11,769 bases of DNA from NCBI RefSeq assembly GCF_000003605.2, contig NW_003124895.1, positions 223,201-234,969 on the forward strand. The letters are read 5' to 3'. Below are positions 7,902 through 11,769 of the stretch, one piece after another. This stretch comes from Saccoglossus kowalevskii (Eukaryota > Hemichordata > Enteropneusta > Harrimaniidae). The translations under genes and the position numbers were made by a program. Under the pieces are notes generated by a model, which was not told the DNA's origin, did no database searches, and worked only from the letters and a program-made list of their open reading frames with translations. Position 1 is the first letter of the stretch, and every line of letters starts with the position of its first letter.

Positions 7902-9039
7902 GTGAGTACCGCTTTATATGCTCAACGCTCGATAACCCCATTTTTTACGAGAATAAAAATTCCCCAGTGTCATTTAATAGTGTAAGAGTTTAACAAAGCC
8001 TCCTGATGAACCTTTCCGTAACTAGCGCCCGCTAGCGACGAAGCGCTTCTGTGGCGTCAAAAAAAGACGTACTGTGAAAATATTTATTTTTGCTGTCATT
8101 TAATATCACTATTTTGATATTTTAAGCAATTTCACTAGGTTTTAACTTCACGAGCTTGGCCGGAAAGCGACACATTCGAAAGTTTTTTTTTACTTATCTG
8201 TTCAGCAAAAATGACCTGATAACTAATTGACGCGCTCACAGTACCTTGGTCTGAACAGTGTCGTTCGAAAAACCAACTTTGTTTGTGGAGTTGCTCATTA
8301 TTTGGAATAAGTCGAATCTTTAAAACTTGCATTTTTATTGACGTACGACCACTGATAAACTAAACGTTGACGCTGTCAATCGCCGTATATATATGAACCA
8401 TGACGTGAAAATGGACAATGGGGAATATAATTAACGAAGATATTAAACATTTAGTAGATTGAAATTCGCCATAAACTTTTACAAACAGTCAGTGAAAACA
8501 TACAACCTCGGGGAAAACAGGCATATTATGCTGTCTAAATATAGTATGGCATCGAACTCGTTTTTTAACTGTCGAGTCGAGATTGGTATAGTTGTAGGTT
8601 CGCGGGCACTCGACGCCCTCAATTAGTTGTTTGTATTTTCTTATATTCCGACTGTACAAAACGATATAAAATATATAAAAAAATAACTGAGATTACACAA
8701 TTAAAAATGGGTATTATCTTCGTTTTGGTTCTTCAGTGGATGTAGCTAAGCTCTTGCTGCAGTTTTGGTTCATTTTATTCAAAATGTTTTAATGTTATGT
8801 ACATTCATTCAAATTATGTTTAGTGTCAGAAAAAAAAAATCATTAATTTTAGTGTGTTACATTTTGTGTTTAAAAAATTAGCAGTGTGAATGTCTGAATA
8901 TAATACAAGCACAAGTAGATTTCAGGGTTCCGAATGCCCACGAATCTGAATATTTGTATGTGGATATATATCTGCCCATGCATAATTGAGTACGATAAGC
9001 GTTGGGCCATAACTATGTAAATCTATGCCTCCCTGACAG
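7902..9039 (+). other. Intron 5 (about 1.14 kb)
   Basis: AT-rich intron from GTGAGT at 7902 to CTCCCTGACAG at 9039. It has short A and T runs (for example A9 near 8832). I recognise no exon or transposon. A GTTGTAGGTTCGC word (about 8591-8603) recurs near 9900 in a later intron. Confidence 0.65.
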
Positions 9040-9334
9040 ATAATAGCTCTGCCACTCGTTACGTTTATATTGGTTGTTTCAACGAAAACCCCGAAAAAGC
9101 CAGCACTGACGTCACTTGGTTACCTGTATCCATCTCGGTCGAAGACCACAAGAAAGTGCGCCGAGGCAGCTGCCAAGAAAGGCTTTGCCGTTTTTGGGAT
9201 CCACAGTGAAGGAAAATGTGTCTCCGGAGTCGATGCGCATGCGCGTTACGATATGTACGGGGCCGCATCTGAGTCGTGCTGTCAGGACGGGACCAGAAAC
9301 GCAACTGATGTGTACTTGATAGTAAACAATCTAG
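9040..9334 (+). pseudogene. Exon with internal frame change: GC[YF]N cysteine module, copy 2
   Basis: Paralogue of 7584-7901, with acceptor CCTCCCTGACAG and donor GTGAGG at 9335. From the phase 1 acceptor the frame reads DNSSATRYVYIGCFNENPE, matching KYVWLGCYND of copy 1, but then runs to TGA at 9207-9209. The rest of the module is one frame over: SRSKTTRKCAEAAAKKGFAV, GKCVSG, YDMYG, ESCCQDG, NATDVYLIVNN. That frame exits in phase 1. The exon is 295 nt, one more than a multiple of three, so it carries one extra base or lacks two, between about 9093 and 9150 where GAAAACCCCGAAAAAG is an error-prone stretch. An AG at 9045-9046, seven bases downstream of the first acceptor, would give a fully open exon in phase 1 but would lose the YIGCF start. 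It may be a true mutation, an assembly error, or a rescue by acceptor choice. Confidence 0.72.
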
Positions 9335-9668
9335 GTGAGGATCGATCTGTTTTGTTTACATTTTCCAATTTAGGGATTGAATATTATAGACTCTGGCAAG
9401 CGTTGGGAGAATCGGAAAACAAAAATCCATGGAACTAAATCATGGAAAACAATCCTCTGCAGGGATCAATAAACGAAAAAAACAATCGGCACGCTTAAAT
9501 CTATTTCACTCAGTGGGGGAAAAACAAATTGCAGAGTAAAAGACTAACTATTTTGCACATACTTTGTTTATATCGTCTCTTCCTGATTTTCTAATGTTCC
9601 ACCATTACAGGAAGTATTTTAACCGGAAGATGATTAGAGTTCTTTCTCACGTTATCTCTCTATCACAG
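9335..9668 (+). other. Intron 6 (334 bp)
   Basis: Shortest intron of the set, from GTGAGG at 9335 to CTCTCTATCACAG at 9668, with a good pyrimidine tract. I see nothing else in it. Confidence 0.7.
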
Positions 9669-9836
9669 CACCGTGCGTTATATACGCAACACAGGATGAT
9701 GGAAACAAAAAGATGACTATCGTACCGCACGGGGGCGATGTTGAACATTCATGTCCTGATGGATGGCAATCATCCCATCACCATGACATTGTATGTAACA
9801 ATGGAATGCTGTTACCCGAACTTCCGGAATGTATAG
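9669..9836 (+). CDS. Exon: sushi/CCP domain
   Basis: A 56-codon phase 1-1 exon with acceptor CTATCACAG and donor GTATGT at 9837. The peptide reads PCVIYATQDDGNKKMTIVPH, GGDVEHSCPDGWQ, HHHDIVCNNGMLL and PELPECIG. The four cysteines, G-x-x-V-x-x-x-C-x-x-G, I-x-C-x-x-G and P-x-C follow the complement control protein pattern at its normal length of 55-60 residues. The Trp usually found just before the last cysteine is not in that place; a Trp sits earlier, in DGW. Sushi domains are extracellular binding modules of complement regulators and adhesion proteins and often adjoin HYR domains, as here. The gene continues past this exon, because a phase 1 donor follows and no stop is reached. Confidence 0.85.
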
Positions 9837-10345
9837 GTATGTGAATCCACAATGATTACCTGGATGTCGTACAGAAACGTGTTCACCTCGCATCGTAGAT
9901 GTTGTAGGTTCGCCCAGTCGACTTCAAGTTCACTTCCCCGGGCTGCCTGTTTACACAACACAATTCTTCAGAGAAGTCAGTACGTCCTACTTAATCCAAT
10001 CACGCGGTAATAGTTTGGGAAAATGATGTATGGCGGGATAGGGGCGATAACAACTACCGACACGTGCGCAAAAAAATAACGTATTGACCTTGGTATGTTG
10101 GTTAGCATGCATCATCAAAGCTGGACTTCCAAATCATTAATTGGAATATGTTCCTGTTGATCTGAGTAAATATATAAAATATTTGTTTCATTTATTTTTT
10201 ATCCGATTCTCAATTTTACTAATTTTTGTCTCCTTTATGAACTGATTGCCTTAAAAAAACATATCCAATATATGTCTAACATTTATTCAAATTTCCCTAA
10301 ATGCCTTTCTATAAACACAGAATCGAGCAAGTACATCATAACGTA
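9837..10345 (+). other. Start of intron 7 up to the mariner insertion
   Basis: Opens with GTATGT and shows no exon. A GTTGTAGGTTCGC word at about 9901-9913 repeats one in intron 5. The stretch ends at a TA (10344-10345) that may be one half of a mariner target-site duplication. Confidence 0.6.
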
Positions 10346-10378
10346 TGAAGGGCGTTCAATAAGTAATGCCCTGACCCA
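10346..10378 (+). repeat. Left terminal inverted repeat of the mariner element
   Basis: TGAAGGGCGTTCAATAAGTA followed by ATGCCCTGACCCA, preceded by TA. GGGCGTTCAATAAGTAATG-type ends are typical of mariner-family elements. The transposase stop codon lies inside it, at 10356-10358 on the minus strand. The exact outer boundary is uncertain by a few bases because the right end is not visible. Confidence 0.7.
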
Positions 10379-11637
10379 TTTTCCATAGCAGATGATAACT
10401 GAAACTTGGTACAGTTATTAGTCTTTCTCTACATAGGAACGACCCATCGTTTGATGCAGCTCTGGACACCGTTTTGTAGAACACCCGAAGTTGGTCCTCC
10501 AACCACGTCGTAACTTCAGAAATCAAGGCTGCATCACCTGGGAAACACTTTCTTTTCAAAACCAACTTCATGGCTGGGAAGAGATGAAAGTCAGAGGGTG
10601 CAAGGTCAGGAGAGTGAGGGGGATGGGGAAGATTTCATAACCACACGCCCGTGCTTCTGATCTGGCGACATGCAAGTTGTGGACCGGAGCGTTGTCCTGC
10701 AGGAGGAGGATAACTTTTCTGATCTTGCCCCGCCTCTTGATTTTGATAGCTTATCTTAATTTCATCAAAAGTGAAGCGTAATTGGCTCCTGTAATTGTGG
10801 TACCCTTTGCCAGGAAATCTGTCATCACCATTCCGTCCTGGTCCCAGAAAACTGTGAGCATGACCTTGCCAGCGGAGGGTTGCACCCTTACCTTCTTTAG
10901 AGGTAGTGAGTCTAAGTGCTTCCACTGCATTGACTGGGCTTTGGTCTCTGGTTCATAGTAATGGACCCAAGTTTCATCCTGTGTAATCAGTCTTTTGAAA
11001 AACTTTGACTTTTCTTCTTGGCACATCTCCAAATTTATCCTCAAGCACTCAACGCGTTCTTGCTTCTGGAAAGGTGTGAGAAACCTGGAAATCCATCTGG
11101 CATACACCTTATGCATATGCAAATGATCCTGAATGACAGTTTCCACATACCCTGTACTAATCTTGAACTCTTGGGCTATTTGGCAAACAGTAATGCGTCT
11201 ATCTTCCAAAATGGCTGCCTCAATTTGACGGACAGATGCCTCACCAATGGCAGAAGAGGGACGACCAGGTCTGGGAGCTGTTTCTACAGACCCTGTAGTG
11301 TGTTGATCTTGCCTCAACTTGACGGACAGATGCCTCATCAATGGCAGAAGAGGGACGACCAGGTCTGGGAGCTGTTTCTACAGACCCTGTAGTGTGTTGA
11401 TCTTGCCTCAACTTGACGGACAGATGCCTCATCAATGGCAGAAGAGGGACGACCAGGTCTGGGAGCTGTTTCTACAGACTTTCGGCCATGTATGAATTCA
11501 CGATGCCAGCGTTTTACAAGGTCATATGATGGGGCATCATCACAATAAGTTTCTTTCATTTCATCAAAAGTGTCCTTTGGTGTGCGTCCTTTCAAATACA
11601 AACACCGGATCACTGCGTGACACTAAACTGGCTCCAT
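10356..11637 (-). pseudogene. Mariner-family transposase, D34D type, multiply disrupted
   Basis: The ATG at 11637-11635 opens MEPV, then a TAG (11625-11623) sits at codon 5. The frame continues CHAVIRCLYLKGRTPKDTFD and SYDLVKRWHREF (a helix-turn-helix DNA-binding region), then SVETAPRPGRPSSAI, which falls in the 94-bp tandem repeat that breaks frame twice. After it come the linker helices (RRITVCQIAQEFKISTG), ARWISRFLTP, and catalytic D1 in ITQDETWVHYY (10976-10978). A TAA (10753-10751) interrupts at KLR/AIK. D2 is in LLQDNAPVH (10696-10694) and D3 in HSPDLAPSDFHLF (10592-10590). One C is missing in the CCCC run at 10625-10628. D2 to D3 is 104 nt, one short of the 35 codons of a D34D enzyme. 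Removing two 94-bp units and counting the lost base gives 1095 nt, a whole number of codons (364 residues plus stop). The copy cannot make a working enzyme. Confidence 0.88.
11216..11479. repeat. 94-bp tandem repeat, 2.8 copies, inside the transposase gene
   Basis: Units start at 11216, 11310 and 11404 with TGCCTCAA-TTGACGGACAG; the third is partial (76 bp) and ends at CTACAGAC before TTTCGG. Copies 2 and 3 are identical over their shared length. Copy 1 differs at two places (CAATTTG for CAACTTG, and CACCAATGG for CATCAATGG). The unit consists of 76 bp of transposase sequence plus an 18-bp filler, CCTGTAGTGTGTTGATCT. Since 94 is not divisible by three, each extra unit shifts frame. Confidence 0.9.
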
Positions 11638-11769
11638 TTCACACCTGACTAAGGTCAAACACCTGTAAATCAGAAACGACAATTAGTTCAGAGCAACATA
11701 ACCCATAAGGATGTAAGGATCATTCCACATGCAAAATTTCATCTAGATCAGACAACTGGAAGTGGGTCA

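Larger units (their letters stand above)
10346..11769 (-). mobile_element. Mariner-type DNA transposon, defective, right end cut by window
   Basis: The left terminal inverted repeat begins at TGAAGGGCGTTCAATAAGTA (from 10346), directly after a TA. The window ends in TGGGTCA (11763-11769), the inverse of TGACCCA at 10372-10378 in the left end. The last 26 or so bases of the element, with the outer right inverted repeat, should therefore lie just beyond the window. The interior encodes a D34D transposase on the minus strand. The length would be about 1.45 kb, or about 1.26 kb without the two extra tandem units inside the gene, close to the usual 1.3 kb of mariners. It lies in the probable intron after the sushi exon, opposite in orientation to the host gene. 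Confidence 0.85.

Noticed and set aside
8581-8615. GTTGTAGGTTCGC, also near 9901, as a tRNA-like B box of a SINE
   Set aside because: It only partly resembles GGTTCGANNCC; no A box at the right distance and no similarity between the two loci beyond about 13 bases.
10635-10925. Separate minus-strand open frame inside the mariner
   Set aside because: It is an out-of-frame shadow of the transposase catalytic region; the true frame contains the D2 motif with an internal TAA.
11018-11392. Plus-strand open frame across the mariner
   Set aside because: It is antisense to the transposase and crosses the tandem repeat; it shows no domain of its own.

Overview
The window looks like nuclear DNA of an invertebrate animal. 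It is AT-rich, has no prokaryotic-style gene packing, and contains short open blocks bounded by consensus AG and GT splice sites and separated by introns of 0.3 to 2.4 kb. A decayed mariner transposon and families of palindromic intronic repeats support this. The domain set (FTP lectin, WxxW, HYR, sushi) suits a marine invertebrate such as a mollusc, another lophotrochozoan, or a non-vertebrate deuterostome, but the sequence alone does not settle the phylum.

Positions 64 to 9836 carry an internal part of one plus-strand gene for an extracellular mosaic protein. I recognise seven exons: N-terminal half of an FTP (fucolectin/tachylectin-4/pentraxin-1) domain (64-297), a mucin/CILP-type WxxW module (2034-2300), C-terminal half of an FTP domain (4652-4867), a HYR domain (6717-6953), two cysteine modules opening with GC[YF]N (7584-7901 and 9040-9334), and a sushi/CCP domain (9669-9836). 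Every exon begins and ends in phase 1, the classic signature of exon-shuffled extracellular modules, so any exon of normal length can be skipped or added without breaking frame. Neither the signal peptide exon nor the 3' end of the gene is in the window. The modules suggest a secreted or surface protein for glycan recognition or adhesion, possibly in innate immunity; that role is inference.

Two features of the gene stand out. The WxxW exon lies between the two exons that together make one FTP domain. The second cysteine-module exon carries a net +1 frame change between two regions that each match the module.

The introns hold two clusters (about 2346-3110 and 5343-6182) of a composite repeat: a unit of about 270 bp (A) alternating with a near-palindromic foldback unit of about 150 bp (B). 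Other intronic items are a 12-base G run, short palindromes, and a CAAGACT-rich block.

From about 10346 to the window end lies a minus-strand mariner-type element. Its D34D transposase is disabled by an early stop, a 94-bp tandem repeat in 2.8 copies, an internal TAA, and a 1-base deletion. The window ends just inside the expected right terminal inverted repeat.
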